DNA of 64,000 nucleotides, taken from assembly GCA_947452065.1 (NCBI GenBank), contig CANGBB010000006.1, positions 62,001-126,000 on the forward strand, read 5' to 3'. This DNA comes from Gammaproteobacteria bacterium (lineage in GTDB: Bacteria > Pseudomonadota > Gammaproteobacteria > Steroidobacterales > Steroidobacteraceae). The position numbers were made by a program, and so were the translations under genes. Positions 37,310 to 47,048 of this stretch are shown piece after piece. Below the pieces are notes generated by a model that worked only from the letters and a program-made list of their open reading frames with translations, had not been told where the DNA came from and ran no database searches. Position 1 is the first letter of the stretch. Each line of letters begins with the position of its first letter.

Positions 37310-39022
37310 TTATCCGTGTGAGACAAAGGCCACCAGTCGTTGACCGGGCTTGATCACCACGCTCTCGGCCAGTTTGTTCCAGCTCAGCAGTTGGCTGACC
37401 GTGACCCGGAGCAGACGTGCAACGCTGTAGAGCGTGTCGCCGCGTCGAACCGTGTAGGTCACTTTCTTGGGCTCGGTGCTGCTCGCGGTGCTTCCGGTGC
37501 CGCGGTTTGCCGAGGTCTTAGAGCTGGGTGCTGCAGCGGCGGGTGTCTGCGCGGTGACAACCAGTCGTTGCCCGGTGCGCAGAGTGTCATTGACCTTCAT
37601 GTCATTGAGGCGTGCCAGCGTGCTGGTATCGGTGCCCAGACGCTTCGCGATGCTTGTCAGCGTGTCACCGCTGCGCACGACGTGCACCACGGTACGGCCG
37701 GTGCGCCGGGTGCCAGGTACGCTCACCACCCGGTTATCCACCAACATGGCCGCGCGTGCGGCTTTCGCTGGCAGCGTCACTGAGGTGGAGGGCACCCGCA
37801 GCATGTCCCCTACAGCGAGCGTGTCCTTGGGGCCCAGTCCGTTCAGCTCGCGCAACAGCTCCGGTGTGGTGTTGTTGGCGCGTGCGACGGATGCCACCGT
37901 GTCCTTGGGCTTCACTGTGTACTGCGCGACCCGCATGCGCTGTTCGGGACTGAGGCTGAGATAGATCGCCTCAAGGCCATCGGCCACTTCAGTTGGTACC
38001 AGCAGGGAGTGGGGGCCGTTCGGGTCAGTCGCCCAACGATGAAAGGCCGGGTTCAGTTCGTACAGCTCATCCTTGGTGATGCCGGCGATGTCGGCAGCAA
38101 CCTGCAGATCGATCTGACCACCCGTCTGGACAGACGTGAAATACGGGATATCCGGGATCAGGCTGAACTCGAGGCCATAGTCCCCCGGCGCGGCGACGAT
38201 GCGGCGCATGGCGAGCAGTTTGGGAACGTAGGCGCGTGTTTCCGCAGGGAGCTTCAGGTGCCAGAAGTCGATGGGCTGCCCGGAGCGCTGATTGGTCCCG
38301 ACAGCGCGTCCGACATTGCCTTCCCCGCAGTTATAAGCTGCGATCGCCAGCAGCCAGTCCCCATCGAACTGTTCGTGCAGCGCCTGCAGGTAATCCAGAG
38401 CCGCTCGCGTCGCCTCGACGACATCACGGCGTCCGTCATACCACCAGTCCTGTTTCAGGCCGTACTTGGTGCCGGTGCCTGGGATGAACTGCCAGAGCCC
38501 CGCTGCGCTGGCCTTGGAATACGCATAGGGTTCGAAGGCGCTTTCGATCACCGGCAGGAGCGCCAGCTCGCGCGGCATCTTGCGGCGATCCAACTCCTCG
38601 ACGATGTAGTGCATGTACAACTCGGCGCGTCCCCAGACGCGCTCGAGGTAAGCAGGGTTATTGGCAAACCAGTTGAGCTCGCGGTCGATGGCAGGTTGGT
38701 CGACATCCTCGAGTTGAAAACCGGTGCGCAGGCGCTCAAAAAGATCGCCCGAAGGCGCTGCGATCATTGGGGCGATATTCGCGCTGCTGTCAGCGGGGGC
38801 GGGTTCTGGAGCTTTGGCGGCTGAGGCGGTATCCGCCCGGCCGGATTGTCGACGCTTGTTGCTGGGCTCTGTGCGGGCTGTTGGGGCCGGCGTGACATTG
38901 CCGCTGTGGGCAACCACCTGCTTCTCAGGATCCTTCGCTGTGAGTGTCGTGCTGCCGGCGCAGCCGGCCAGGCTCAATGCGACCAAAGGCAACAACATTA
39001 CAGCCAAAGGGCGTTTCAGCAT
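37310..39022 (-). CDS. mltD: Membrane-bound lytic murein transglycosylase D
   Basis: Outer-membrane lipoprotein that cleaves peptidoglycan to anhydromuropeptides. The start at 39022 gives a lipoprotein signal MLKRPLAVMLLPLVALSLAGC with Cys21 in the lipobox; the open frame continues upstream to 39361 but that is not needed. The transglycosylase domain has the catalytic Glu in VIESAFEPYAYSKASAAG and the GLWQFIPGT motif. Three LysM repeats follow (YTVKPKDTVASVA, HVVRSGDTLTSIA, YTVRRGDTLYSVA). Length 570 aa. Usual neighbour gloB is absent; the gene is divergent from the yafS-like methyltransferase. Confidence 0.93.
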   Translation of the reverse strand: MLKRPLAVMLLPLVALSLAGCAGSTTLTAKDPEKQVVAHSGNVTPAPTARTEPSNKRRQSGRADTASAAKAPEPAPADSSANIAPMIAAPSGDLFERLRTGFQLEDVDQPAIDRELNWFANNPAYLERVWGRAELYMHYIVEELDRRKMPRELALLPVIESAFEPYAYSKASAAGLWQFIPGTGTKYGLKQDWWYDGRRDVVEATRAALDYLQALHEQFDGDWLLAIAAYNCGEGNVGRAVGTNQRSGQPIDFWHLKLPAETRAYVPKLLAMRRIVAAPGDYGLEFSLIPDIPYFTSVQTGGQIDLQVAADIAGITKDELYELNPAFHRWATDPNGPHSLLVPTEVADGLEAIYLSLSPEQRMRVAQYTVKPKDTVASVARANNTTPELLRELNGLGPKDTLAVGDMLRVPSTSVTLPAKAARAAMLVDNRVVSVPGTRRTGRTVVHVVRSGDTLTSIAKRLGTDTSTLARLNDMKVNDTLRTGQRLVVTAQTPAAAAPSSKTSANRGTGSTASSTEPKKVTYTVRRGDTLYSVARLLRVTVSQLLSWNKLAESVVIKPGQRLVAFVSHG

Positions 39023-39134
39023 CCCAAAACCTCGCGAAGCCGGGAACAGCCGTTCGTAGCGGTTGCGCGCCACACCTAGGATGCCCGATGCTAGTCTGCA
39101 ATAAGCTTTGAAATTTAACCCATAAGTCCAAAGA

Positions 39135-39842
39135 ATGGCTAGTGTTTTCGGCAGCGGAGCAGGGTCCAAAGAGGACTGGCACAGCGGGGTGCTGGGTCGC
39201 ATGGCGATCGCGGCCGAAGCGGACATGTTGGCGCGGGCTCTCGAAGGCGTGTTCGGCCCGGTATTGCTGCAGATGGGTCGCTGGGGCGAGGGAAAAGAAC
39301 TCTGGCCATCAGGGTCGGGGCGCCGGCCCGAACTGATCGCGCCAGAGTCTGGCAGCGGCACGGATTTAATTGCTCACTTAGCGCAACTGCCGGTGGCTAA
39401 TGCCTGTGCGGATGTGGTCCTGCTGCCGCACGCGTTGGAGTTCAGTAGCGAGCCGCTGGCTGTGTTGCGCGAGGCGGATCGAGTACTGATGGGTGAGGGC
39501 TGTCTTCTTGTCGTCGGTTTCAGTCCGGCTAGCCCTTGGGGTTGGCGTGCAGCGCTGAGTCGCCGGCGATTTCCGCCCGGATTGCAGCGTGTGATTTCCG
39601 CGCGACGTGTGACGGATTGGCTGAACGTGCTCGGCTATGAGGTGGAACCGGCGCGCCATGGGCTGTTCACGCTGCCCTTCGGCAGTGCGCCACAAAGCCG
39701 CGGTCTGCGACGTCGCTGGTTCTATCCGTTTCCGGCGGGAGCGTATCTGATCAAGGCGCGCAAACGGCTGTATGGTGTGACCTCGCTGCGAACGCGTTCG
39801 CGGCCTGCGGTGCTGGGGGGTGCATTTGAACCGACGATCTGA
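39135..39842 (+). CDS. YafS-like SAM-dependent methyltransferase family protein
   Basis: 235 aa. Position directly before rnhA and dnaQ and behind mltD is that of yafS in E. coli. The sequence fits the methyltransferase-11 family: [24 protein letters not shown] is the usual segment after the SAM site. The glycine-rich SAM loop is poor here ([12 protein letters not shown] instead of LDLGCGTG), so catalytic activity is uncertain. Substrate unknown. The 3' end overlaps the possible rnhA start. Confidence 0.72.
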   Translation: MASVFGSGAGSKEDWHSGVLGRMAIAAEADMLARALEGVFGPVLLQMGRWGEGKELWPSGSGRRPELIAPESGSGTDLIAHLAQLPVANACADVVLLPHALEFSSEPLAVLREADRVLMGEGCLLVVGFSPASPWGWRAALSRRRFPPGLQRVISARRVTDWLNVLGYEVEPARHGLFTLPFGSAPQSRGLRRRWFYPFPAGAYLIKARKRLYGVTSLRTRSRPAVLGGAFEPTI

Positions 39843-40305
39843 TGAGACAGCGGCAGCAGCTGCGGCCGTGAGTATTCACTCCGATGGCGCCTGTCGCGGC
39901 AATCCGGGCCCGGGTGGCTGGGGCGCCGTATTACGTTATGGGGACAGCGTTCGTGAGCTGTCGGGTGCCGTGTCACAGACCACCAATAACCGCATGGAGC
40001 TGCAGGGCGTCATCGAGGCGTTGCGGGTGCTCAAGCGGCAAGTCAGCGCCGATGTGTATACCGACTCGCAGTACGTGCGGAACGGTATTACCGAGTGGTT
40101 GGCTGGATGGAAGGCGCGAGGCTGGCGGACGGCGGATCGCAAGCCGGTCAAAAACCAGGACCTTTGGGAGGAGCTGGATGCCCTGGCGCAATCCCACCAG
40201 CTGCGCTGGCACTGGGTGAAGGGTCACTCCGGCGTACCGGATAACGAGCGCTGTGACGAGTTGGCCAATGCCGCCATCGATGCGCTGTTGTCCGGGGACG
40301 GCTAG
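39820..40305 (+). CDS. rnhA: Ribonuclease HI
   Basis: Degrades the RNA strand of RNA-DNA hybrids. The first catalytic Asp lies in [18 protein letters not shown], followed by [19 protein letters not shown] and [18 protein letters not shown]. Start uncertain: GTG 39820 follows a six-G run and overlaps the upstream gene by 23 bases (161 aa), TTG 39826 is possible, and GTG 39868 would give 145 aa closer to the E. coli N-terminus. It is nine bases ahead of dnaQ on the same strand, whereas in E. coli the two genes are divergent. Confidence 0.94.
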   Translation: MHLNRRSDETAAAAAAVSIHSDGACRGNPGPGGWGAVLRYGDSVRELSGAVSQTTNNRMELQGVIEALRVLKRQVSADVYTDSQYVRNGITEWLAGWKARGWRTADRKPVKNQDLWEELDALAQSHQLRWHWVKGHSGVPDNERCDELANAAIDALLSGDG

Positions 40306-40314
40306 AATCCCGCC

Positions 40315-41034
40315 ATGCGCCAGATCGTGCTCGACACGGAAACCACCGGCCTCGAAGCGAGGCTTGGACATCGGATCATCGAAGTCGGGTGCGTCGAGCT
40401 GGTCAACCGGCGTCTCACCGGTCGGCAATTCCATCGTTACCTGAATCCCGAGCGCGACATCGATCAGGGTGCGCAGGCCGTGCATGGCATCAGTCGCGAG
40501 CAGTTGCTCGACAAGCCGCGCTTCGCGGAGGTGGCGGCCGAACTGCTGGAATTCCTCAGCGGTGCCGAGCTGATCATTCATAACGCGGCTTTCGACGTTG
40601 AGTTTCTTGACGCGGAGTTTGCGCGCCTGACGGAGGCGCAGCCCGCGCCGATTCGCGAGATCTGTACCGTACTCGATACGCTGCAGATGTCGCGCGAAAT
40701 GAGCCCTGGGCAACGGCATACACTCGACGCGCTCTGCAAGCGCTATGGGGTCGACAATTCCCACCGCGAACTGCATGGCGCGCTGCTCGACGCGCGGCTT
40801 CTGGCCGACGTCTATCTGGCCATGAGTGGTGGGCAGAACTCTCTCGCTCTGGGGGATGTGGCGCGGCCGCCCGGTACCCGTGCGGCTAAAGACGAACCTG
40901 CCACCCTCGTGCGCCGCGCCGGTGCCCTGCGAGTGGTGAGTCCTGATCACGCGGAAGCCGAGGCGCATCTGCGGCTGCAGGAGCTTCTCGACAAGGAGAG
41001 CAAGGCTCCCTGTCTCTGGCGCCGGTTGAGCTGA
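40315..41034 (+). CDS. dnaQ: DNA polymerase III epsilon (proofreading) subunit
   Basis: 3'-5' exonuclease of the DEDDh family. Exo I is VLDTETTGLE (residues 5-14), Exo II HNAAFDVEFLD, and the Exo III His/Asp are in HGALLDARLLADVY. The C-terminal region needed for binding the alpha subunit is present. Length 239 aa. It follows rnhA closely, so the two are probably one transcript. Confidence 0.95.
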   Translation: MRQIVLDTETTGLEARLGHRIIEVGCVELVNRRLTGRQFHRYLNPERDIDQGAQAVHGISREQLLDKPRFAEVAAELLEFLSGAELIIHNAAFDVEFLDAEFARLTEAQPAPIREICTVLDTLQMSREMSPGQRHTLDALCKRYGVDNSHRELHGALLDARLLADVYLAMSGGQNSLALGDVARPPGTRAAKDEPATLVRRAGALRVVSPDHAEAEAHLRLQELLDKESKAPCLWRRLS

Positions 41035-41040
41035 GCGGGC

Positions 41041-42750
41041 ATGAGTATGAAAGCCACTCCCGCTTCAGCCGACCAGTGCCCAGCTTGGGCGTCGCTGGCC
41101 GAGGCGGCGGAGTCGCTCCGCACAGGCACCATCCAGAGTCTTTTCGATACTGATCCGCAACGCGTGGCGCGATTTTCAGTAGATGGCGCTGGACTGCGCT
41201 GCGATTTCTCTCGTCAGCACGCCGACGCCAACGTCTTACACCTGTTTGCTTCTCTGGCCGACCAGCTGCAGCTGCGTGAGCGGATTTCGCAGATGTTTGA
41301 CGGTGAGCTCATCAACACGACGGAGCGCCGTGCGGTGCTGCACACGGCGCTGCGACGAATCGGCGCCCCCGGTGAGGTGGTGCGCGTGCAGGGCGTCGAT
41401 GTGATGCCGGATGTTCTGCGTGAACGCGCGCGGATGTTGAAATTCGCTGAGTCAGTGCGTTCGGGCAGCGTGCGTGGATCGACTGGGCAGCCTTTCGAGC
41501 GGGTCATCAATATCGGCATCGGCGGTTCAGACCTAGGTCCGGCCATGGCCGTGGAGGCATTGCACGCCCATGCCGCGGGTGCGCCTCGTCTTGCGTTTGT
41601 TGCCAATGTTGATGGTTCGCAGTTGGTCGACGCGCTGTCCTCCGCCGATCCTGCGCGCACACTGTTCATCGTTTGCTCCAAGACCTTCAGTACCCAGGAA
41701 ACACGTGCCAATGCGCTGGCCGCACGGGCCTGGTTGCAGGAGCGGCTGGGTGCGGCCGCGGTGCCTGCGCATTTCGCAGCGGTCTCGGTTAACGCTGCGG
41801 CCATGGACGAATTCGGCGTTCATCCGGATTATCGGTTTGCGATCTGGGACTGGGTTGGTGGGCGCTATTCCATCTGGTCATCGATTGGCGTGGCGCTCGC
41901 GATCGCCCTCGGCGCTGATGGTTTCGAAGCGTTTCTCGCTGGTGGTCGTGCCATGGATGAGCACTTCCGACACGCGCCCTGGGAGCAGAACCTGCCTGTG
42001 CTGGCAGCTATGTTCGGGGTCTGGAATCGCAATTGCCTCGGACTGCCTTCGTTGGCGGTGCTGCCTTATGACCAGCGGCTCTCTCGCTTTCCAGCCTACC
42101 TGCAGCAGCTTGATATGGAGAGCAATGGCAAGTCGGTTAAGCGGGATGGCCAGCCCGTGTTCGGCCCAACCGCTCCGGTGGTTTGGGGTGAGCCCGGCAG
42201 CATGGCTCAGCATTCCTTTTTCCAGTTACTGCATCAGGGGTCACCGGTTGCGGCGTTGGACTTTATTTTGCCGCGTGAGTCTTCGTGTGGCCGTCCTGAG
42301 CAGCATCAGCTTGCCATCGCCAACTGTCTGGCGCAGGCCGAAGCCTTTGCGTTCGGGCGGGGGGTTCAGCGCATCTCGGCTGAACTCAGGGCCAGTGGCC
42401 TCGACGCGCAGCATGTAGCGGAACTGCTTCCGCACAAGGTGCATGAGGGCAATCGACCCAGCACGTTGATTCTCTTCCGGCGGCTCGACCCGCGTACGCT
42501 CGGTTCTCTGATCGCACTGTATGAGCACAAGGTGTTCGTGCAGAGCGTGGTCTGGGGTATCAATGCGTTTGACCAATGGGGCGTCGAGCTTGGCAAGAAG
42601 CTTTGCGAAGGCATCCTGCCGCTGGTGCGGGATCCCGCTTCGGCGCTCGCTGCTTCTGCAACTGGAACCGGTCCGCTGACCCCCTCGCTGGCGGGCGTGC
42701 TGAAATGGTTATCGGGGGCGGGCGATGTGGATGACGGCTCATCGGCTTAG
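41041..42750 (+). CDS. pgi: Glucose-6-phosphate isomerase
   Basis: Interconverts glucose 6-phosphate and fructose 6-phosphate; the product feeds the mannose branch leading to GDP-mannose. Signature segments are INIGIGGSDLGPAMAVEAL, GRYSIWSSIGVALA, the catalytic Glu region QQLDMESNGKSV, and EHKVFVQSVVWGINAFDQWGVELGK near the C-terminus. Length 569 aa from the ATG at 41041 (a second ATG at 41047 is possible). Starts six bases after dnaQ. Confidence 0.96.
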   Translation: MSMKATPASADQCPAWASLAEAAESLRTGTIQSLFDTDPQRVARFSVDGAGLRCDFSRQHADANVLHLFASLADQLQLRERISQMFDGELINTTERRAVLHTALRRIGAPGEVVRVQGVDVMPDVLRERARMLKFAESVRSGSVRGSTGQPFERVINIGIGGSDLGPAMAVEALHAHAAGAPRLAFVANVDGSQLVDALSSADPARTLFIVCSKTFSTQETRANALAARAWLQERLGAAAVPAHFAAVSVNAAAMDEFGVHPDYRFAIWDWVGGRYSIWSSIGVALAIALGADGFEAFLAGGRAMDEHFRHAPWEQNLPVLAAMFGVWNRNCLGLPSLAVLPYDQRLSRFPAYLQQLDMESNGKSVKRDGQPVFGPTAPVVWGEPGSMAQHSFFQLLHQGSPVAALDFILPRESSCGRPEQHQLAIANCLAQAEAFAFGRGVQRISAELRASGLDAQHVAELLPHKVHEGNRPSTLILFRRLDPRTLGSLIALYEHKVFVQSVVWGINAFDQWGVELGKKLCEGILPLVRDPASALAASATGTGPLTPSLAGVLKWLSGAGDVDDGSSA

Positions 42751-42899
42751 CGGCAGCGCTGATCTCGCTCAAAGCGCAGGCCGCTTGGGTTGAACTACGA
42801 TAAAATTCCAATTCTTGGATCTGTTTCGAATAAGCAAGCGACAGTCTTTCCGTCGATTGGATTTGCTGCGCGCGAACGGCCTGATGGAAGGGAATGCGC

Positions 42900-43994
42900 A
42901 TGAGCATGAGTAAGACTGCACTGATCACCGGCATCACCGGACAGGATGGCGCCTACCTGGCCGAATTCCTGCTTGGCAAAGGCTATGAGGTGCATGGCAT
43001 CAAGCGCCGGGCATCGTCTTTCAACACGGATCGCATCGATCACCTGTATGAGGATCCGCACCAGAAAGGCGTGCACATGCGCCTCCATTACGGGGATCTG
43101 ACCGACGCGACCAATCTGATCCGTATCGTTCAGCAGGTCAGACCCGACGAGATCTATAACCTGGCCGCACAGAGCCATGTGGCAGTTTCGTTCGAGACGC
43201 CGGAATACACTGCCAATTCGGACGCGCTGGGCACGCTGCGATTGCTGGAGGCGATCCGTATTTTAGGGCTCGAGAAGCAGACTCGCTTCTATCAGGCTTC
43301 GACCTCAGAGATGTTCGGCAAGGTGCAGGAAATTCCGCAGCGTGAGACGACTCCGTTCTATCCGCGCTCGCCCTATGGTGCGGCCAAGGTCTACGCCTAC
43401 TGGATCACGGTGAACTATCGCGAGGCCTACGGGATGTACGCCTGCAATGGCATCCTTTTCAACCACGAGTCGCCGATCCGCGGCGAGACGTTTGTGACGC
43501 GCAAGATCACTCGCGGGCTGGCCCGCATCAGCCAAGGCCTGGAGGATTGTCTGTATCTGGGCAATCTGGATTCACTGCGCGATTGGGGTCATGCCCGTGA
43601 CTACGTTGAGGCGCAGTGGCTGATGTTGCAGCAGCCGGTGGCCGATGATTTCGTCATCGCCACGGGTGAGCAGCATTCGGTGCGCGAATTTGTGGAGCTG
43701 GTCGGTGCGCGTCTCGGGATGCGCGTCGAGTGGCGTGGGAAGGGTGTGGCGGAAGAGGGTGTCGACGCCAACAGCGGCAAGACCGTGATCAAGGTGGACT
43801 CGCGATATTTCCGGCCCACTGAGGTGGATACTCTGCTGGGTGATCCCTCCAAGGCGCGCACCAAGCTCGGTTGGGTTCCCGCGACCAGTTTTGCTCAGCT
43901 CGTGGATGAGATGGTCGATGCTGACTTGGATCTTGCGCGGCGCGATTCGCTTATGAAACGCGAGGGCTTCAAGACCCTCCGTCATCGCGAATAG
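42900..43994 (+). CDS. gmd: GDP-mannose 4,6-dehydratase
   Basis: Makes GDP-4-keto-6-deoxymannose, the precursor of GDP-fucose, GDP-rhamnose, GDP-perosamine and GDP-colitose. Rossmann motif [20 protein letters not shown] and YGAAKVYA (Tyr/Lys) are intact. The start is set at ATG 42900 because GGAAGGGA at 42886-42893 gives proper spacing; ATG 42894 is too close, and ATG 42906 is also possible. Length 364 aa. It is followed by fcl. The 149 bases upstream are AT-richer than average, but I could not assign a promoter with confidence. Confidence 0.95.
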   Translation: MSMSKTALITGITGQDGAYLAEFLLGKGYEVHGIKRRASSFNTDRIDHLYEDPHQKGVHMRLHYGDLTDATNLIRIVQQVRPDEIYNLAAQSHVAVSFETPEYTANSDALGTLRLLEAIRILGLEKQTRFYQASTSEMFGKVQEIPQRETTPFYPRSPYGAAKVYAYWITVNYREAYGMYACNGILFNHESPIRGETFVTRKITRGLARISQGLEDCLYLGNLDSLRDWGHARDYVEAQWLMLQQPVADDFVIATGEQHSVREFVELVGARLGMRVEWRGKGVAEEGVDANSGKTVIKVDSRYFRPTEVDTLLGDPSKARTKLGWVPATSFAQLVDEMVDADLDLARRDSLMKREGFKTLRHRE

Positions 43995-44017
43995 CGGGTT
44001 TCCACTGCGTGTCTGGT

Positions 44018-44947
44018 ATGCACAGCGAATCGCGAATCTTCGTCGCCGGCCACCGTGGATTGGTGGGCAGCGCCATCGTCCGTCGCCTGCGTGCTGCTGG
44101 ATTCAACAACCTGTTACTGACTGACCGATACACACTCGATCTCACGCGACAGTCTGATGTCGAGACCTATTTTTCCGAGCAGCGCCCGGAATACGTTTTT
44201 GATGCCGCGGCCAAGGTCGGCGGCATCCATGCCAACGACGCCTATCCGGCCGAGTTCATGCGCGACAATCTCGCCATTCAGACCAACCTGATCGAGGCGG
44301 CCTACCGCCACGGCACGCGCAAATTTCTCTTTCTCGGCTCCAGTTGCGTCTACCCCCGGATGGCGCCGCAGCCAATGAATGAGGACTGTTTGCTCACCGG
44401 TCTGCTCGAGGTCACTAACCAGTGGTATGCGGTGGCAAAGATTGCTGGCCTAAAAATGTGTCAGGCCTATCGGCGACAGTACGGTTTCAATGCCATTTCG
44501 CTGATGCCAACCAATCTCTACGGTCCCGGTGATAATTTTCACCCGCTCAACTCACATGTGCTCCCAGCGCTGCTGCGCAAGTTTCACGAAGCAAAAATGG
44601 CCGGTGAAAAGTCGGTCGAGGTGTGGGGAAGCGGGCGGCCGCGGCGCGAGTTCCTGCATGTGGATGACATGGCTGACGCCTGCGTTTTCCTGATGCAGCA
44701 CTATGATGACGAGCAGCTGATCAATATCGGCTGGGGTGAGGACGTCAGCATTGCCGAATTGGCAGCCCTGATCGGGCGAGTGGTGGGGTTTTCCGGTGAG
44801 CTGCACTTCGATGCCACGAAGCCGGATGGCACGCCGCGCAAGCTGCTCGACACCACGCGCCTCAAAGCGCTCGGCTGGAAGCCCCGGATCGCCTTGGAAG
44901 AGGGTATCCGCACCACCTACGAGTGGTATCGGTCGAAGAAGGAGTGA
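44018..44947 (+). CDS. fcl: GDP-L-fucose synthase
   Basis: Bifunctional 3,5-epimerase/4-reductase that converts GDP-4-keto-6-deoxymannose to GDP-L-fucose. Rossmann motif [13 protein letters not shown], serine region [14 protein letters not shown] and [12 protein letters not shown] (Tyr/Lys) match the family closely. The ATG at 44018 gives 309 aa; GTG 44009 adds three residues. Directly after gmd. ColC, the colitose enzyme, belongs to the same family, so product assignment to fucose is by closest match and not proven. Confidence 0.9.
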   Translation: MHSESRIFVAGHRGLVGSAIVRRLRAAGFNNLLLTDRYTLDLTRQSDVETYFSEQRPEYVFDAAAKVGGIHANDAYPAEFMRDNLAIQTNLIEAAYRHGTRKFLFLGSSCVYPRMAPQPMNEDCLLTGLLEVTNQWYAVAKIAGLKMCQAYRRQYGFNAISLMPTNLYGPGDNFHPLNSHVLPALLRKFHEAKMAGEKSVEVWGSGRPRREFLHVDDMADACVFLMQHYDDEQLINIGWGEDVSIAELAALIGRVVGFSGELHFDATKPDGTPRKLLDTTRLKALGWKPRIALEEGIRTTYEWYRSKKE

Positions 44948-44949
44948 AG

Positions 44950-45240
44950 ATGATTCTGGAGATCGCGACCTTAAGCATCGTTCCTGGCAGACAGCAGGAG
45001 TTCGAGAGTGCCTTTCGCGAAGCGCGTCAGGTCATCGTTCAGGCCGACGGCTGCGGTGCGGTGAGTCTGCAGCGCTGCATCGAGACCCCGGGACGCTACC
45101 AGGTGCTGGTCGAGTGGCCGTCGGTTGAGCACCACATGAAGGGCTTCCGGGAATCCGCGCGCTTTATCGAATGGCGGCGCATCCTCGGTCCCTTCTTCGC
45201 CGCCACGCCCACCGTCGAGCATTACGAACTAGCGGGCTGA
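44950..45240 (+). CDS. ABM-domain small protein (antibiotic biosynthesis monooxygenase family)
   Basis: 96 aa ferredoxin-like protein of the ABM superfamily: ILEIATLSIVPGRQQEFESAF, then RCIETPGRYQVLVEWPSVEHHM. Members include cofactor-free oxygenases and unassigned proteins. The ATG at 44950 has a good ribosome binding site (AAGGAGTG) that overlaps the fcl stop, so the gene is probably translated from the gmd-fcl transcript. No function is known from this context. Confidence 0.8.
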   Translation: MILEIATLSIVPGRQQEFESAFREARQVIVQADGCGAVSLQRCIETPGRYQVLVEWPSVEHHMKGFRESARFIEWRRILGPFFAATPTVEHYELAG

Positions 45241-45248
45241 GCGGTCCC

Positions 45249-46175
45249 TCAACTATTGCTGACGGCTGCGGCCGGCGCTCGGTACGGAGCGATCGGGGCG
45301 CCGGCCGGATAGAGATCTTTGTTGAGCACGCCTTCCTCGAGAATCGAGGCCGGCACCTTGCGTAACTGACTCACCACGCCGAACACTGACAGAAGCTTCA
45401 GGATGTAATACGTGATGTCGTACTCGTACCAGTAGAAGCCCTGGCGAGTCGAGCTGGAGAAGCGGTGGTGGTTGTTGTGCCAGCCTTCACCCATCGTGAC
45501 GATGGCGAGCAGCCAGTTGTTGCGGCTGTCATCCGAGGTGGCGTAGCGGCGCTTGCCAAACACATGCGACAGCGAGTTGATCGTGAAGGTCCCGTGCCAC
45601 AGCAGCACAGTGCTGAAGAAGAAGCCGAAGAAGAGTCCCGGCGCACCGAGGGTAAAGAACACCGCAGCGCCCAGCGCAATGGGCGGCAGCAGGTAGTACT
45701 TGTTCAGGAAGCGCAGTTCCGGGTAGCGGGCCAGATCAGGAATGCGGCTGTAATCTGTGGCGCTGGTGTTGGGATCAAACAGCCACAGCATGTGTGAATA
45801 CCAGAAGCCGTTCTGGATGGGTGAATGAATGTCCCGCGGCTGGTCGGAATGAATGTGATGATGGCGGTGATGAGCGGCCCACCAGAGCGCGCCTTTCTGT
45901 GCGCTGGTCTGCGCGAGGAATGCCAGCAGGAACTGGAAGACGCGGCTGGTCTTGTAGGTGCGATGCGAAAAGTAACGGTGATACCCACCGGTGACGCCGA
46001 ACATACGCGCGAAATACAGCACTGCGCAGCAGATGACTGCAGCGGGCGTGACGCCAGTCCAGATAGTCCCGAGCGCAAGCAGATGGATCACAACGAAGGG
46101 AATGCTGCCGAGCCATTCGATCTTGGGTGACTGTCTGGTCTCCGGACTCGAATTGGCGGCGGTAGGTTCGTTCAT
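45249..46175 (-). CDS. Membrane fatty-acyl desaturase (delta-9 type)
   Basis: Integral-membrane di-iron desaturase, probably acyl-CoA delta-9. All three histidine boxes are present: HRYFSH, HHRHHH (in WWAAHHRHHHIHSD) and HNNHH (in GEGWHNNHHRF). Several hydrophobic segments. The start at 46175 gives 308 aa beginning MNEPTAANSS; the frame is open to 46220. It makes unsaturated fatty acids aerobically and may help adapt membranes to temperature. It converges with the ABM gene with an eight-base gap. Confidence 0.9.
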   Translation of the reverse strand: MNEPTAANSSPETRQSPKIEWLGSIPFVVIHLLALGTIWTGVTPAAVICCAVLYFARMFGVTGGYHRYFSHRTYKTSRVFQFLLAFLAQTSAQKGALWWAAHHRHHHIHSDQPRDIHSPIQNGFWYSHMLWLFDPNTSATDYSRIPDLARYPELRFLNKYYLLPPIALGAAVFFTLGAPGLFFGFFFSTVLLWHGTFTINSLSHVFGKRRYATSDDSRNNWLLAIVTMGEGWHNNHHRFSSSTRQGFYWYEYDITYYILKLLSVFGVVSQLRKVPASILEEGVLNKDLYPAGAPIAPYRAPAAAVSNS

Positions 46176-46295
46176 GGTGGGGACGGTCCCGTTGCTGTGC
46201 GCCGCAGCGCGAAGGCGCAATCATGCAGCAGTTCGGGCTATTTGAGGGTCCGCTTTCGGTGAAGGATTGTAATACTTGTGTCACCGCCAGCGGTA

Positions 46296-47048
46296 TCAGG
46301 GCGCTGCTTTGCCGTCCGGTACGAATTTGTAGCCTGAGCCGCGATGCGAGAGGAAGTGCACCGGCTTGTCTGGATGCGGCTCGAAGTACTTCCTGAGACG
46401 CACGATAAAGTTGTCCACGCTGCGCGTGTTCGGCGCGTTGTGAAGCTTCCAGACCTTCTCAAGCAATTCCTCGCGGGTGAGCACTCGCCGGGGGTTCTGT
46501 GCGAAATAGAACAGTAGATCCAGTTCTAGCTGGGTCAGGCGCACGGGTTTATTGAACGCGATGGCTTCGTGGGTATCGAAGTCGATGCGGGCGTTTCCAA
46601 AGCTGAGTGTGCCCAGAGCGCTCTCTGCTGCGGTTGCTGGCTTCTGCCAGTGTCGGCGGCGCAGTGCTGAACGTACCCGTGCCAGCAACTCCGGCAGAGC
46701 AAAGGGCTTGGCCAGATAGTCATCGGCGCCGGAGTCGAGACCGCGCACGCGCTCTTCGGCGGCGCTGCGGGCGGTGAGCATGATGACCGGGATGTAGTGG
46801 CCGGAATCGCGCAGTTGCTGACAGAAGCTGTAGCCATCGCCATCAGGCAGCATGACATCGAGCAGGATCAGGTCGATGGCCGGTGCTTCCACAAGCTGCG
46901 ATGCTGCCTCGCGAATCGTTCGTGCATGTACGGCTCGATAGCCTTCAAGCTCAAGGTTGAGTTTCAGCCCGGCCGCGAGATGCGCCTCATCTTCGACCAC
47001 CAGCACCGTGGCACGCGTCTCGGGCGCCGATTCGTTGCTCAGGTTCAT
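46296..47048 (-). CDS. OmpR-family response regulator
   Basis: 250 aa. Receiver: acidic residues in VEDE, phospho-acceptor Asp in LILLDVMLPDGDG, lysine in LAKPF. C-terminal winged helix of OmpR/PhoB type, ending SHRGSGYKFVPDG. It overlaps its kinase by four bases (ATGA). No target gene can be named from the surroundings. Confidence 0.9.
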   Translation of the reverse strand: MNLSNESAPETRATVLVVEDEAHLAAGLKLNLELEGYRAVHARTIREAASQLVEAPAIDLILLDVMLPDGDGYSFCQQLRDSGHYIPVIMLTARSAAEERVRGLDSGADDYLAKPFALPELLARVRSALRRRHWQKPATAAESALGTLSFGNARIDFDTHEAIAFNKPVRLTQLELDLLFYFAQNPRRVLTREELLEKVWKLHNAPNTRSVDNFIVRLRKYFEPHPDKPVHFLSHRGSGYKFVPDGKAAP

